Shown one piece after another: positions 32,333-44,181 of a stretch of 64,000 bases of DNA (the stretch's first letter is position 1; each line of letters begins with the position of its first letter). Where the stretch lies: the NCBI RefSeq assembly GCF_000499845.2, contig NC_023758.2, positions 15,332,427 to 15,396,426 on the forward strand. Direction: 5' to 3'. The position numbers were made by a program, and so were the translations under genes. Under the pieces are notes generated by a model. It was given only the letters and a program-made list of their open reading frames with translations. It made no database searches and was not told the origin of the DNA. The DNA comes from Phaseolus vulgaris (lineage: Eukaryota; Streptophyta; Magnoliopsida; Fabales; Fabaceae).

Positions 32333-33065
32333 TGATGGAAGAGGCCCTATCACCAACCCATTGAAAGGCCACCAAAATGTCAAATTGAGGCAACCACTAG
32401 AGTTATGGTCAAAGTGGGGTAAAGAGGACGCATTCTACATGTCATAAACTCTAGTGTAGATTAGATTTTAATTTCTTGTCAAAATTAGATTAGGAATTTT
32501 ATTTGTAATTTTATCTTAGATGAAATTTGGCACCTAAAAACCAACCTTGGTTAAATTAGGATTTCTAAAACACCTAATTTTAACCAAGGCCGGTTATGTT
32601 TAACCAAGGTACATTTTCCACATATTTCATATTTAACATGTGCTAAATGTTTTCCATAACATGTTAAATATGCTACATGTGCTCCATGTGCTAAGTCTAA
32701 AAATGGGCGCCACTTTCAAAGTTCTTTTCATTTGAAATTCCCTCCAATTCTCTTTTCATATTCAGCCCATTCTTGCTATATATAGAGGAGCTTGGGTCAT
32801 GTAAATTCAAGATTATTTTGAGTATTGAAATGCTGCCAAATTTGTGCCATTCATACTCCCTTGCCTAAAATCTCTTTAGATTTAGGTCGTTAATCTTCCA
32901 ATCTTTCACCTCAAGGAGAGTTGGTCGAACCTCTCTCATCTTCATACTCTTCATGCACCTCTAAGGCTTACACAACTCCAAGGAGAGCCTTATACCACCT
33001 CAATCCGTGAATGCTTCTGCCAAAACCACCACAAAAACCGCAACATCAAGAGCTCAAAGTCATCA
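32333..33065 (+). repeat. LTR shared by elements E (3') and F (5')
   Basis: 733 bp, TGATGGAAGAGG...AAAGTCATCA. It is preceded by a PPT and followed by a PBS (TGGTATCTAGAGCTG at 33068), so it works as 3' LTR to the left and 5' LTR to the right. This is the layout left by recombination between elements. Confidence 0.85.
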
Positions 33066-34966
33066 TTTGGTATCTAGAGCTGTGGTCTTCAAGAGATAAT
33101 TGTCTCTATTCATTTTTTTGTTTGATTTCTTCTTATTTTCATGTTGTTCATCTCTTGTTCATGTTGTCTTGTTGTTTTTACATTTTTAATTTGATTTAGA
33201 TGTTGTTCTAAACATTTCAATCGGTAGAAATTGTTCAAATTGTTCTTGAGCACCTTATTTTCAATTTTTGTGTAGGAATCTATGGTGAATTGAGTTGCTG
33301 TTTTGATTTTAGGTTACTTGAGTCTTGTTTGAATTTTTGTTCGGTGCAATATGATGTTCTTGAGTCATTTTATTTTCTGAATCTATATGTTTTGTCTAGT
33401 CATGTAATTCCAAGAATGTCAACAAATCTTAGTAGTACTTTTCTTGATTCATTTGTTTCTTGTTTTGATTTGACTGTTTAAATTGAATTCTGACTTGTTT
33501 TGTTCCTTTGGTTCATTTTTACTTTAAGTTTGAGTTCATATTTGTATGATAGATTCATAAAAATTCCCATAACATTCACTCCATTGTGTTTTTGAAGTTT
33601 CTCTTTTTGTTTTTAATTCTAGAATTAGGATTCCTCTGTTTTTACAAATTCTGTTCTGGCTGTTTTGTGTTAGGAAAATTAAATACGTTGAAAGAAAATT
33701 CTGAGATTCTGGATTTTAGTGGTTTGACGTGTTAGAAAAAGAAGAAAAAAAGAATTAGTTGAAAAGGCAAAATAGAAAAAAAAAGATAAATCACACAAAA
33801 AAAGTGTGCATTCTGGTGCTAAAAACTGGCGTTAATTGGACAATGATTTTGAAAAATTTATCACAATTAATTGGTGCATGTTTTTGGTGTGATTCCAGCG
33901 CAAAAAGTTTGCTAAGAAACTGAATTGTTTGTGTTTAAATTTTCATAAGCAAATTCAAAATAGCCAACTCAGCATAAATATTTTAAGTCACGCTTTCTGA
34001 ACCTGAATTTTCTAGTATTGGTGTTTTGGTTTTTCAAATCAATTCTAGTGCCTTTCTTTAGGTTCCTTTTGTGTGCAATCCTTTACAGAGTGCCTATTTT
34101 TATTTTCTTGTCCAATTTTATTCATAACTCTTTCTAGTTGTGTCATATCATTAAATCAAATTGTTGTGGTGCTGTTTTTAAAATTTAATTGTTTCTTGCT
34201 TTCTTTTGTTGACCTCTATATTGTTGGTGGACAAATTTCAATTGGTGCTGGTTAAGTGGAAATTGACTTGAGGAGTGTCTAGCTCTACTTAGTAGGTACT
34301 GTTTTGGAGAATTTAATTGCTTAAATCAGAAGAGGTTCAAGGCAAGGGGCAGTAGCAAATACAAATACCAAAAACAAACCATACACTTTGAAGGACACAA
34401 CAAAGAAGAGCAACAACAAACAAAAGGAGTGCATAGCTTAGCAAAGTTGAAATTAAATTTGTGCAATTCAATTTCTTTGCATTTCTTGAGTTGTAATTAC
34501 ATTTCACTTTTGTTATTTAGTGGAATAATCACGATTAGACGTGGACTGTGTCTTCAAAGTCTCAAAGTGTCTAAGAAGCCTCACCTAGGAAACGACTAGT
34601 TTCAGCTTTGTAGATTAGCCTTTGTTAATTGTGTTAGCTAAATTTCTCTACGTTAATCTTTGCTTAGTCTTGCTTCAATTTGCTTATGCTTATCTTTGTT
34701 TAAAACTTTGATAAATTGCTTTATTTGTGAAATAACTTTTCATTGTTTTTCTTGCATAAAATTTGATTTCCCCATCCGCATTGTGTTCTAAGTAATTTAC
34801 TTAGAAAAATAATTGTGTGAAGATTTTGAGGGATAGTTTTTGGCTAAGGCAAGATTTGGTACTTATGTAGTCCTTAGTGACTCACCTCTCTTACCTGGAA
34901 AGCTACCTTCATTAACTTTCCTTTTCTTTCTTGAAGTAAAGAACTTCTAAACACAAAGTTTTAGTC
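33066..34966 (+). other. Leader of element F
   Basis: Closely parallels 16843-18740 over its whole length, untranslated, T-rich. No genes are seen. Confidence 0.75.
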
Positions 34967-35064
34967 ATGTCTTCTCACTCCTCTAAATCTATTGAAAGTG
35001 ATATGAAGTCCTTAAAATCTCTTTTAAAACAACTTTCCAAGGACATTCAGTTAATTTCATATTA
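34967..35064 (+). pseudogene. gag start of element F, truncated by satellite
   Basis: ATG at 34967 (MSSHSSKSIESDMKSLKSLL) continues about 32 codons to ISY, then ends abruptly at the first unit of the 166-bp satellite. No TSD or LTR marks the break. Confidence 0.75.
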
Positions 35065-36003
35065 GGAAGTGTCACAAATGTATGCAAAATGAGGTGTGAA
35101 AAGTTTGGCTGCAAAAGGAATTGATCTTGGTTGGGTTTTAGCTTAGCCAAGTTTGTTCATTTGGCCTAGTTTTTGTGCCTTGGTAGCAAAATTGGTGAAA
35201 AAGTGAAGTCATGGTTTTTGAGCAATCTTGGTGGGGAATTGTCACAAATGCATCCGAAATGAGGTGTCAAAAGTTTGGTTGCAAAAGGAATTGATATTGG
35301 TTGGGTTTTGGCTTAGCCAAGATGGATGGATTGGCTTTTTGTGGCTTGGTAGCAAAATTGGTGAAAAAGTGAAGTCATCGTTTTTTAGCAACCTTGGTGG
35401 GGAATTGTCACAAATGTATGCAAAATGAGGTGTGAAAATTTTGGTAGCAAAAGTAATTGATCTTGGTTAGGTTTTGGCTTAGCCAAGTTGGGTGTTGTGC
35501 ATTGGTAGCAAAATTGGTGAAAAAGTGAAGTCATGGTTTTTGAGCAATTTTGGTGTGAAATTGTCATAAATGTATGCAAAATGAGGTGTGAAAAGTTTGG
35601 TTGCAAAAGGAATTGATCTTGGTTGGGTTTTGGCTTAGCCAAGTTGGGTGGATTGGCTTTTTTTGCATTGGTAGCAAAATTGGTGAAAAAGTGAAGTCAT
35701 GGTTTTTGAGCAATCTTGGTGGGAAATTGTCATAAATGCATGCAAAATGAAGTGTCAAAAGTTTGGTCGCAAAAGGAATTGATCTTGGTTGGGTTGTGGC
35801 TTAGCCAAGTTCGGTGGATTGGCTTTTTGTGCCTTGGTTGCAAAATTGGTGAAAAAGTGAAGTCATGGTTTTTTAGTAATCTTGGTGGGGAATGGTCACA
35901 AATGCATCCAAAATGAGGTGTCAAAGGTTTGGTTGCAAAATGAATTGATCTTGGTTGGGTTTTGGCTTAGCCAAGTTGGGTGGATTGACTTTTTGTGCCT
36001 TGG
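35065..36003. repeat. 166/170-bp satellite array, left part
   Basis: Tandem units, with the landmark TTGATCTTGG near 35121, 35291, 35457, 35613, 35779 and 35945. Periods are 170, 166, 156, 166 and 166 bp. Typical segments are AGCAAAATTGGTGAAAAAGT and GGCTTAGCCAAG. The array is interrupted by a solo LTR and continues at 36998. Confidence 0.95.
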
Positions 36004-36997
36004 TGATGTGAATGTAACTACAAGAATACATGATTCTTTGACATTCTTAGGAGCAACTTGAGCTGGTCATAAATGGCACCTTACTTTAGAATTGGATCAA
36101 TGTTCTAATTCAAGAACTCACCAAGACTTAGCACCAACCAAGACTCATATGGAAGTCCATATATTGTCAAATGGAATCAAAACACAAGAAATAAAGAACA
36201 AGAATTGCAAGCTGGACAGAATTGAAATAATAAACTACTGCACCGAACAGAAACTAGAAACAAAGCTGGAAAACAGAAAATTAAACGGTAGAAATGAAAA
36301 GAAACAACAAACAAAGCTAATCTACCGAATGGAATTGAAAGAACATGAAGGAAGAACACTTATAGAAGGAGTTTGCTGGATTTTGAGAATTGGAAGAACA
36401 CTTCACGCCACTTGGTTCCTTGATCCAAGATAAGTGATGGAGTGCCGCCACTTGAAGCTCACCATAGCTCACAAGATAAGGCAAAGGAAGAAGAAGACCC
36501 AAGACTCACAATTTCTCTTCAAATTTGAGTATAGTCTCTCTACTATAAAATTCCAATCTGAATTGTACAAGCTAAGCACCTTTATTTATAGCCTAGAGGT
36601 GCTGAAAAATAGGTGGGAATTTTCAAATAAAACTCATTTGAAATTCCCACCAAAAACAAGTCACATGGGAGGTGTGACCTTTTTCTACTATGACACCTCC
36701 TAAAACTACACCTACACCCCCCTACTAAGTCACATGGACAAAGTGACTCTCTTTAATACATTCACACCTATTTATTTAATATCCACACCTCCTACAAGAG
36801 TCATTCAAATGATGCTCTTTTATTTAATGCTTGGCCTTGACCCTCATGGTTTGGACTTGGGCTTCTTGGGCTTGGGCCTTCTTGGGCTTGGGCTTTGGGC
36901 TTGGGCCTCATCTTTTGCAAAGACTAATAAGAAGAACTTTAAATGCTTTGGCCCTTGTCCATTTCTTCTATTGATAACATCTTTTTGATTCTCATCA
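36004..36997 (-). mobile_element. Solo LTR with 5-bp TSD inside the satellite
   Basis: 994 bp, starting TGATGTGAATG and ending GATTCTCATCA, flanked by CTTGG (35999-36003 and 36998-37002). Removing it restores the satellite unit. It shares a central part with remnant L (5847-6362) and its start and plan with the B/C LTRs, so it belongs to the same chromovirus-like group. Orientation is inferred from that similarity. Confidence 0.92.
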
Positions 36998-38525
36998 CTT
37001 GGTAGCAAAATTGGTGAAAAAGTGAAGTCATGTTTTTTGAGCAATCTTGGTGGGGAATTGTCACAAATGCGTAATAAATGAGGTGTCAAAAGTTTGGATG
37101 CAAAAGGAATTGATCTAGGTTGGGTTTTGGCTTAGGCAATTTGGGTGGATTTGCTTTTTGTGCCTTGGTAGCAAAATTGGTGAAAAAGTGAAGTCATGGT
37201 TTTTGAGCAATCTTGGTGGGGAATTATCACAAATGTATGCAAAATGAGGTGTGAAAAGTTTGGTTACAAAAGGAATTGATCTTGGTTGGGTTTTGGCTTA
37301 TCCAAGTTGGGTGGATTGGCCTTTTGTGCATTGGTAGCAAAATTGGTGAAAAAGTGAACTCATGGTTTTTGAGTAATCTTGGTGGGAAATTGTGACAAAT
37401 GCATGCAAAATGAAGTGTCAAAAGTTTGGTTGCAAAAGGTATTGATCTTGGTTGGGTTTTGGCTTAGCCAAGTTGGGTGGATTGGCTTTTTGTGCCTTGG
37501 TAGCAAAATTGGTGAAAAAGTGAAGTCATTGTTTTTGAGGAATCTTGCGGGGAATTGTCACAAATGCATCAAAAATGAGGTGTCAAAAGTTTGGTTGCAA
37601 AAGGAATTGATCTTGGTTGGGTTTTGGCTTAGCCAAGTTTGGTGGCTTGGCCTAGTTTTTGTGCCGTGGTGGCAAAATTGGTGAAAAAGTGAAGTAATGG
37701 TTTTTCAGCAATCTTGGTGGGGAAGTGTCAGAAATGTATGCAAAATGAGATGTGAAAAATTTGGTTGCAAAAGGAATTGATGTTGGTTGGGTTTTGGCTT
37801 GGCCAAGTTTGGTGGATTGGCCTAGTTTTTGTGCCTTGGTAGCAAAATTGGTGAAAAAGTGAAGTCGTGGTTTTGGAGCAATCTTGGTGGGGAATTGTCA
37901 CAAATGCATCCAAAATGAGGTGTCAAAAGTTTGGTTGCAAAAGGAATTGATCTTGGTTGGGTTTTGGCTTAGCCAAGTTTGGTCGCTTGGCCTAGTGTTT
38001 GTGCCTTGGTAGCAAAATTGGTGAAAAAGTGAAGTCATGTTTTTGAGCAATCTTGGTGGGAAAGTGTCACAAATGTATGCAAAATGAGATGTGAAAAGTT
38101 TGGTTGCAAAAGGTATTCATCTTGGTTGAGTTTTGGCTTAGCCAAGTTGGGTGGATTGGCTTTTTTGCCTTGGTAGCAAAATTGGTGAAAAAATGAAGTC
38201 ATGGTTTTTGAGCAATCTTGGTGGGGAATTGTCACAAATGCATGCAAAATGAGGTGTGAAAAGTTTGGTTGCAAAAGGAATTAATCTTGGTTGGGTTTTG
38301 GCTTAGCCAAGTTCGGTGGATTGGCTTTTTGTGCCTTTGGAGCAAAATTGGTGAAAAAGTGAAGTCATGGTTTTTGAGCAATCTTGGTGGGGAATTGTCA
38401 CAAATGCATCCAAAATGAGGTGTGCAAAGTTTGGTTGCAAAAGGAATTATCTTGGTTGGGTTTTGGCTTAGCCAAGTTTGGTCGCTTGGCCTAGTATTTG
38501 TGTCTTGGTAGCAAAATTGGTTAAA
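36998..38525. repeat. 166/170-bp satellite array, right part
   Basis: Nine more units: landmarks near 37110, 37276, 37442, 37607, 37777, 37947, 38116, 38281 and 38447. Units of 170 bp carry GGCCTAGTTTTTGTGCC where 166-bp units carry GGCTTTTTGTGCC. It ends abruptly at the copia sequence from about 38526. Confidence 0.95.
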
Positions 38526-39954
38526 CTACTTTGCTTTGGGATTCTAATCATCTAATTCATGCACTTATTTTGTTTCATAACTACTTAGGTAGATGATAAA
38601 CTGCTGAACTCTGATAATTTTAACCGGTTAATCCTATTTTTTAACATGTTATTTTTCTCCTGCTGCATGTTTGAGTGTGTATGTGGTTTTCAAATTGATT
38701 TGGTTGATGTTCCTATTTGGAAATCACCTAGTGGAAACTGGTTCTGTGATGCATGATATATCTAGAATAGATTATCTCTTGTACCTACATCATTTTTTGA
38801 TTGCAGGTTGTGCCAAATTCTAAACAGAACTTCCAAAGCAACCCAGGGATTTGTCTTCATCAAATAGGGGGAGAATGTTGAAAATGAAGCTTTGATGCCT
38901 CCAAATCCATGAAGACAGCTTGAAGACTTTGTTGATGTGTTTAGGGTTTAGTTCTAGGTGGTTTAGAATTTGCTAGATCCACTCCTAATCAATCCACAAC
39001 TGAATCAATCTGGTTTTAAAAAGGGGAAATGTTTTTCAAAGCTAAGTGAAAAACGACTTCTTGATTTCTCGTTTTAATCGGTTGTTTTTTTCTCAGCCTG
39101 TGAAGGGTCCTTTGAAATGTTTTAGGTTTGGTTGACTTAACTGTCAAAACCAATTCAACTAGTTAAATCGACATTTCAACCGGTTGATTTTGAATTTCTT
39201 AACAACTTTCTATAAAATTATTAAATCTATTTTTAGTTATTTACAAACTGTTTTGGCTCAAATCTAACTGATTAAAACGACTAGTTTGATGAGCTATAAA
39301 ACCTTCATTGCCCTTCTTATTTTGAAATACGCATAACAAGTGATTAAAAAAGTTTTCTTGTGAAAGTTTGGATTCAAGAAAACAAGATTTTCTTGAGTTG
39401 TGCTTTGGTTATAGAGTGGATTAGAAGCAACTATGATTTCCTTTAACCAAGTGTAATCTGTTCCATACTCTCTTGTAATTGTTCTTTAGTTTGAATTCTT
39501 GTAAATTGTGTAACTGTAAGGTTAGAGGATTGTTCTGACTGTTTGTGTGTAAAGTCAAATAGGGTGTGTGTTCTTGAGTGGTCAAGATCGCCTCTTTGAG
39601 GTTGTTGTGTGTTGTAATCTGTTGTTGATTACCTAGTGAATACCTAGTGGTTTTCTAGGGACTGGATATAGCTATGGTAAGGAGTGAACCAGTATAATTG
39701 TTTGTGTGATCTTTTCTCTCTCTCACTCATTTAAAATGTTGAATTGTGATTTTATCTCTGCTGCCATAAACAATTGGTTAAAACGAATTTTTTACCATTT
39801 GTGTTTCTGATAACAGGTTTAACAGTTCTGTTTTCTTGGCTGATCTAATTCTTTGATTTGTAAATCAATATCAATCTTCATTCTTAATCAGTATTTGTGA
39901 AAAACTTCTCTTAAACAATTCACCCACCCTCTCGTTAAGGCTCTAATTCTTACA
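38526..39954 (+). mobile_element. 3' end and LTR of a SIRE-like copia element
   Basis: About 350 bp of 3' non-coding sequence, a PPT (CAAATAGGGGGAGAA, 38861-38875) and a 1079-bp LTR (38876-39954), starting TGTTGAAAATG and ending AATTCTTACA. The stretch CAGGGATTTGTCTTCATC before the PPT also precedes the LTR at 46998, which ties it to the same family. Internal coding DNA is missing. Confidence 0.8.
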
Positions 39955-40296
39955 AGTACCCTTAATAATTAAATGCTATTTAATCAAATGATGTTTCATA
40001 AATGATATCACTGATATTTATATTAACAATGTAGCTATATAAATCAGATAATTATCAAAATGGACAATGTTGATATTTATCGTTTCCTTGAGGTATAATC
40101 CATACAATTAAGGCTCCTTTTATAAAAGGGTAAGTAAAACTTGTTACATTTACCATTTACATAATTATAAAAATGACTAATTAATTATTTTATACTAGGT
40201 CTCACTGGCAATTAATGCTTATTTGCCCCTATAGACAATATTGTTGTCTGGTTTTGTTCACTACATAGGAAGCCAAGTCAAGATATAAACACCATT
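39955..40296. other. Unassigned AT-rich interval
   Basis: No match to any repeat elsewhere in the window and no coding frame. It contains a 12-bp palindrome CTTTTATAAAAG (about 40116). It may be old host sequence or an unrecognised element. Confidence 0.4.
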
Positions 40297-41199
40297 GAGT
40301 TAGAATGTATGGCTTTAAACTAGAGGGGAGGGGGGAAGGGGGTTGAATGGTTTAAAAGGGTTTTCGCAAACTTTTAAGTCTAGAATGAAATTACTTCAAG
40401 AAAACTTGATTAAGAATCCAGTTTGCCAAAAACACAAAGCAATTTAGCATAACACCAGAAAAACAATCGGTTGTTTCGCAGAAACAATCGGTTGTTTATA
40501 CCAGTTCAAAAATATAAGCTGAAATTAAAGAGTTGAAGGGATAGAGAAATGCACACACAGATTTATACTGGTTCACTCTTAAACCAAGTGCTACATCTAG
40601 TCTTCCCAGAAACCACTGGAGAATCCACTAAGCAATCAACCCTAGATTACTTACAACACCACCAAAGAAGTGACCTTGATCCCCTCTTGACAAACACTTC
40701 CTTAGGCTTAGCAAAAACACCACTAAGAATGCTGATCTTGACAACCTCAAGAACACACAACCCTTCTCAGCTTCACACACAGAGTTTCTTCAAAGTACAA
40801 AAGGATTACACTTGTTACAGGAAAGATCTGAAATCAATACAAGATGAAAATCCTATATCACACTCTCCTAATCTAAGCAATCTCAAAGAAATCTTCAACT
40901 CTTCAAAAGCAAAATCAGTGAAAAACCCAAATCTGTTTTTCTTTGATTAAAACTCAGTTCTTTTTTGTTACATAATCTGAACAAACTATTTATTGTTTTC
41001 AAAGACTGGTCAAAGCATTTAAAACTGGAGCGTATGCAGTTATAAAATCATTTAAAGCTCAGTCAACGCAAAAAATAGTTTTCTGTTATGGTCCCAAAAC
41101 AAACAATCGGTTGAATCTCGAATCAATCGGTTGTTTTGGTTTGACAGCAAGTCATCCATCAAAAACAGTTTTCAACCTTTCTCAAAACACTTAAGTATA
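40297..41199 (-). repeat. SIRE-like copia LTR fragment, inverted
   Basis: Reverse complement of the LTR seen at 46998-48133, starting TAGAATGTATGGCTTTAAAC and including the G-rich GAGGGGAGGGGGGAAGGGGG tract and paired AACAATCGGTTGTTT motifs. It is truncated at about 41199, before the LTR start, by element G. Confidence 0.8.
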
Positions 41200-41219
41200 A
41201 TATCAAAATTCAGTATGCG

Positions 41220-41930
41220 GAAGGTACTCATCCCTAGATTTGTGGTTGCCTGTCATGATTTCCCTAAGCATAGTAGAAAGAGATCTATTTACAACTTCAT
41301 TTAGACCATTCGTTTGAGGATGACAAGAAGTTGAAAATTTCAACTTAGTTCCAATCTTTTCCCGAAGAGTCCTTCAAAAATGGCCTACAAATTTTGGATC
41401 TCTATCTGAAACTATGATTTTAAGTAAACCATGAAGTCTTACCACTTCTCTAAAGAAGAGCCTAGAGATATTGTTAGCATCATCCACTTTATGTCATGAA
41501 ATAAAATGTGCCATCTTGATAAACCTATTCACAACAATAAAAATGGAATCAAAATCTCTTGTTATCCTAAGAAGTCCTAATATAAAATCCATGCTTATGT
41601 CTTCCTATGGAGCATTTGCAAAAGGTAAAGGACTATAGAGTCCATGAGGCATTGCCTTAGATTTAGATTTTAAACAAGAAATGCATCTATGGCAATGTCT
41701 TTGGACATCTTTTCTCATGTGTGGCCAAAAGAATTTTCCTTTTAAAAGCTCTAGAATCAACTCCAAAATGACCCATGAGTCCTCCTTCATGATACTCTTT
41801 AAGAAGTTTTCTATGTGTTCATTTACAAAGGAGGAGGCCTGAAGGTTGTTCAGAAAGAAGTATCTTTTCAATTTTATTTTCAAATTTTTCTTCTTTCTTA
41901 ATGATCTTGTGAGAAGGAACACTCTTTTCC
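41220..41930 (-). pseudogene. Integrase fragment of element G
   Basis: The zinc-finger side (LLKGKFFWPHMRKDVQRHCH, CISCLK) is at 41605-41800. The core follows to 41220 with several stops, for example within the DRDPKF region and after FANAP. Upstream of it, a short KIEKILLSEQ-type linker runs straight into the protease linker at about 41940, so RT and RNase H have been deleted. Confidence 0.75.
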
Positions 41931-41980
41931 CACGGCTCTTTTTCCTTAAGGGCTTTTTCTTGGTTTTCTACTCTTTTTTT

Positions 41981-42367
41981 TCATCTTTTTTTTTTCATTT
42001 GTACTTGATCCTGTACCACTTTTGAAGGTGATAAGGGATATAGTACAAACTTCTTTTCCCTATGAGTGAAAGTGATCTCATTGGTAAGACCATTGTGCAT
42101 AGTTTTCTTATCAAATTTCCATGGTCTACCCAACAAAATATGACAAACTTCCATAGGAACTACATCACATAAAACTTTTTCTTTATAGTTTCCCACAGAA
42201 AGTTTAACTTTCACTTGCTTGTCTACAGTTAATTCCTCATCTTCATTTATCCATTGAAGTTTGTAAGGTTTAGGATGAGCTATTAATTGTAGATTTAGCT
42301 TCTCAACCATTCTAGTGCTACAACAATTGCAGCAAGAACCACTATCCATAATGAGAAACACAAACAT
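41981..42367 (-). pseudogene. Protease of element G
   Basis: Aspartic protease domain with IMDSGSCCNCCSTRMVEKL (active-site DSG), VVPMEVCHILLGRPWKFDKK and a Lys-rich C-terminal linker. Relative to gag it is out of frame (stop/frameshift at about 42345-42367). Confidence 0.8.
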
Positions 42368-42399
42368 TTTCTAAAACTTTACATCTTATGTGGAAAATG

Positions 42400-43628
42400 T
42401 TCTCTCTTTGTGTCTCTTGATTCACACTAGATTGGTTGTTGAGGGTTCTCCGGATCATCATTAACACCCCCTCACATGGATATGCTCCCTCACTATTTTC
42501 TTTTTCGTCTACCCCGCTAGGCATCTTCTTGGCTGCTATAATCATTCCTTCCTCTTAGGATCATAGTTCTCCTATTTGAGCATTGGGCTTGTACATGGCC
42601 TCTACCATAACACTTAAAGCATTTGACATCTCTACTACGGGTTTGTGGGGTCAACACATCTTTTTCTATACTTTTGGGAGTTTCCTTTGGTTTTTCCTTT
42701 GATAGGTTTTCCTCCATTCTATACTCCCTTTTGGGATAAGAGTTAGAATAAGAGCTTTCCCTACGACTTGATCCTTTTCTCAAATTTTGTTGTTCAACTT
42801 TGATACAAAGTTGGATCAAATCATCCATGTCTCTATAGGGAAAGAGTTCAACTCTATCTCTAATCTCAAGGTTAATTGAGACTCTCATCATGTATAGCTC
42901 CATTTTATGGTGGTGGTTTCGGATTCCCTAATTGAGACTCTCATCATGTATAGCTCCATTTTATGCCTATATTGCTCTACACTCATGCTCTTTTATTGGA
43001 GTATCTGGAGCTTGTCCATTAACTCCCTATTCTATTAAGAGGGAATATGGCGGCGTCTTAAGGCTCCCCTAAGATCATTTCAATACTCTATGGGAGGGTC
43101 CTTATGAAGGCGCCTTTCTCTCTCAAGGGTAGTCCGCCAATACATAACATTACCTTCAAAACTTAGGGTGGTTAACGGTACTTTTCTTTCCTCACTCACA
43201 TGGTGACAGATAAAAAGTTATTCTACCTTCATTTCCCAATCTAAATATGTTTCAACATTTTCTTTTCCATAGAAATGAGATAAATCTACCCTAACCTCCT
43301 TTGGGCTTTCTTTTCTTTCCCTTCTAACTCTCCTAGGTTGAGGTTGATAATATTCATTCATTTTAAGGCTTTCCTCACCATATGAATCACTCAACCTAGA
43401 GCTAGATGCATATGAAGATTTTTTTATTTTTTTGGTGTATTCATCCTTTTCTTTAACAAGTTTCAACTATTCTTCTAATTTAGCAAAATGAGTATCCCTT
43501 TCTTTTAGTTGGGCCTCATATTGCAATTGTTTATATGATAGTGCTTGAAAGTCTCTGGCTAATTCTTTTAAAAGAGATTTTGTAGACTTTCAATCACTTT
43601 CATTTGGACTAGAAGAATAAGAAGACAT
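42400..43628 (-). pseudogene. gag of element G
   Basis: Gag pieces in several frames. The start at 43626-43628 (MSSYSSSPNESD) meets an early TGA. The middle (43218-43466) is LSHFYGKENVETYLDWEMKV. The end (42517-42903) has a CCHC knuckle CFKCYGRGHVQAQC. A 36-bp segment is duplicated at 42874-42909 and 42930-42965, which breaks the frame. Confidence 0.78.
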
Positions 43629-44181
43629 GTTTAAAGTTATGTGTTAAAAGTAAGTTACCACAAGAAAGATAGGTTAAGTAATGTAGGTAAATTCCCAGGA
43701 AAGCGAGGTGGATCACTTGGATCATTTAAGTACCAAGTCTTTCCTAGCCAAATTCTATCCTCCAAGACTTTCAGAAACCTTTCTCTAAGTAATTGATTTA
43801 TAGCACAATCAAGAATGAAAACACAAGTTTTATGCAAGAAAACAATGCAAAGCAATAAAACACACAATTGAAAATTGCTAACTAGAAAGCTTTAAACTAG
43901 GCGAATCCTAAAGGTGAGGCTTCTTGGAACTTAGAACCTCAATGACACACTCACAATCTAATTGCGCCATTAATCCACTAATTTTTCAAGGTTTAACAAA
44001 ATATAACTCAAAGAAAATACAATGACAATTGAAACAACAAATTTTTGAAGCCCAAAAATTTTAAATCCTAGTTTATGCACTCCGTCTTTTTGCACTCCCT
44101 CTTTGTGTATATTTTGGTACAAACCTATTGTTGTCCCCTTGTTAAGCCTCTTAAGGATATTCAAATTTGAGTATTCAAATT
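43629..44181 (-). other. Partial leader of element G
   Basis: Reverse-orientation match to the 3' part of the E leader (about 18300-18740), cut at 44182 by a SIRE-like LTR start. No genes are seen. Confidence 0.65.

Larger units (their letters stand above)
41200..44181 (-). mobile_element. Element G: deleted chromovirus-like gypsy of the E family
   Basis: Minus-strand gag, protease and integrase pieces plus a partial leader. There are no LTRs: it is cut by SIRE-like LTR sequence on both sides. RT and RNase H are absent. Confidence 0.8.

Noticed and set aside
35228..38274. Short open frames repeated across the 166-bp satellite, both strands
   Set aside because: They are translations of the repeat itself. 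The unit length is not a multiple of three and the peptides have no domain.
35065..38525. Regular repeats as a CRISPR array
   Set aside because: Units are 166-170 bp and repeat throughout, with no short repeat plus unique spacers, in a plant context.
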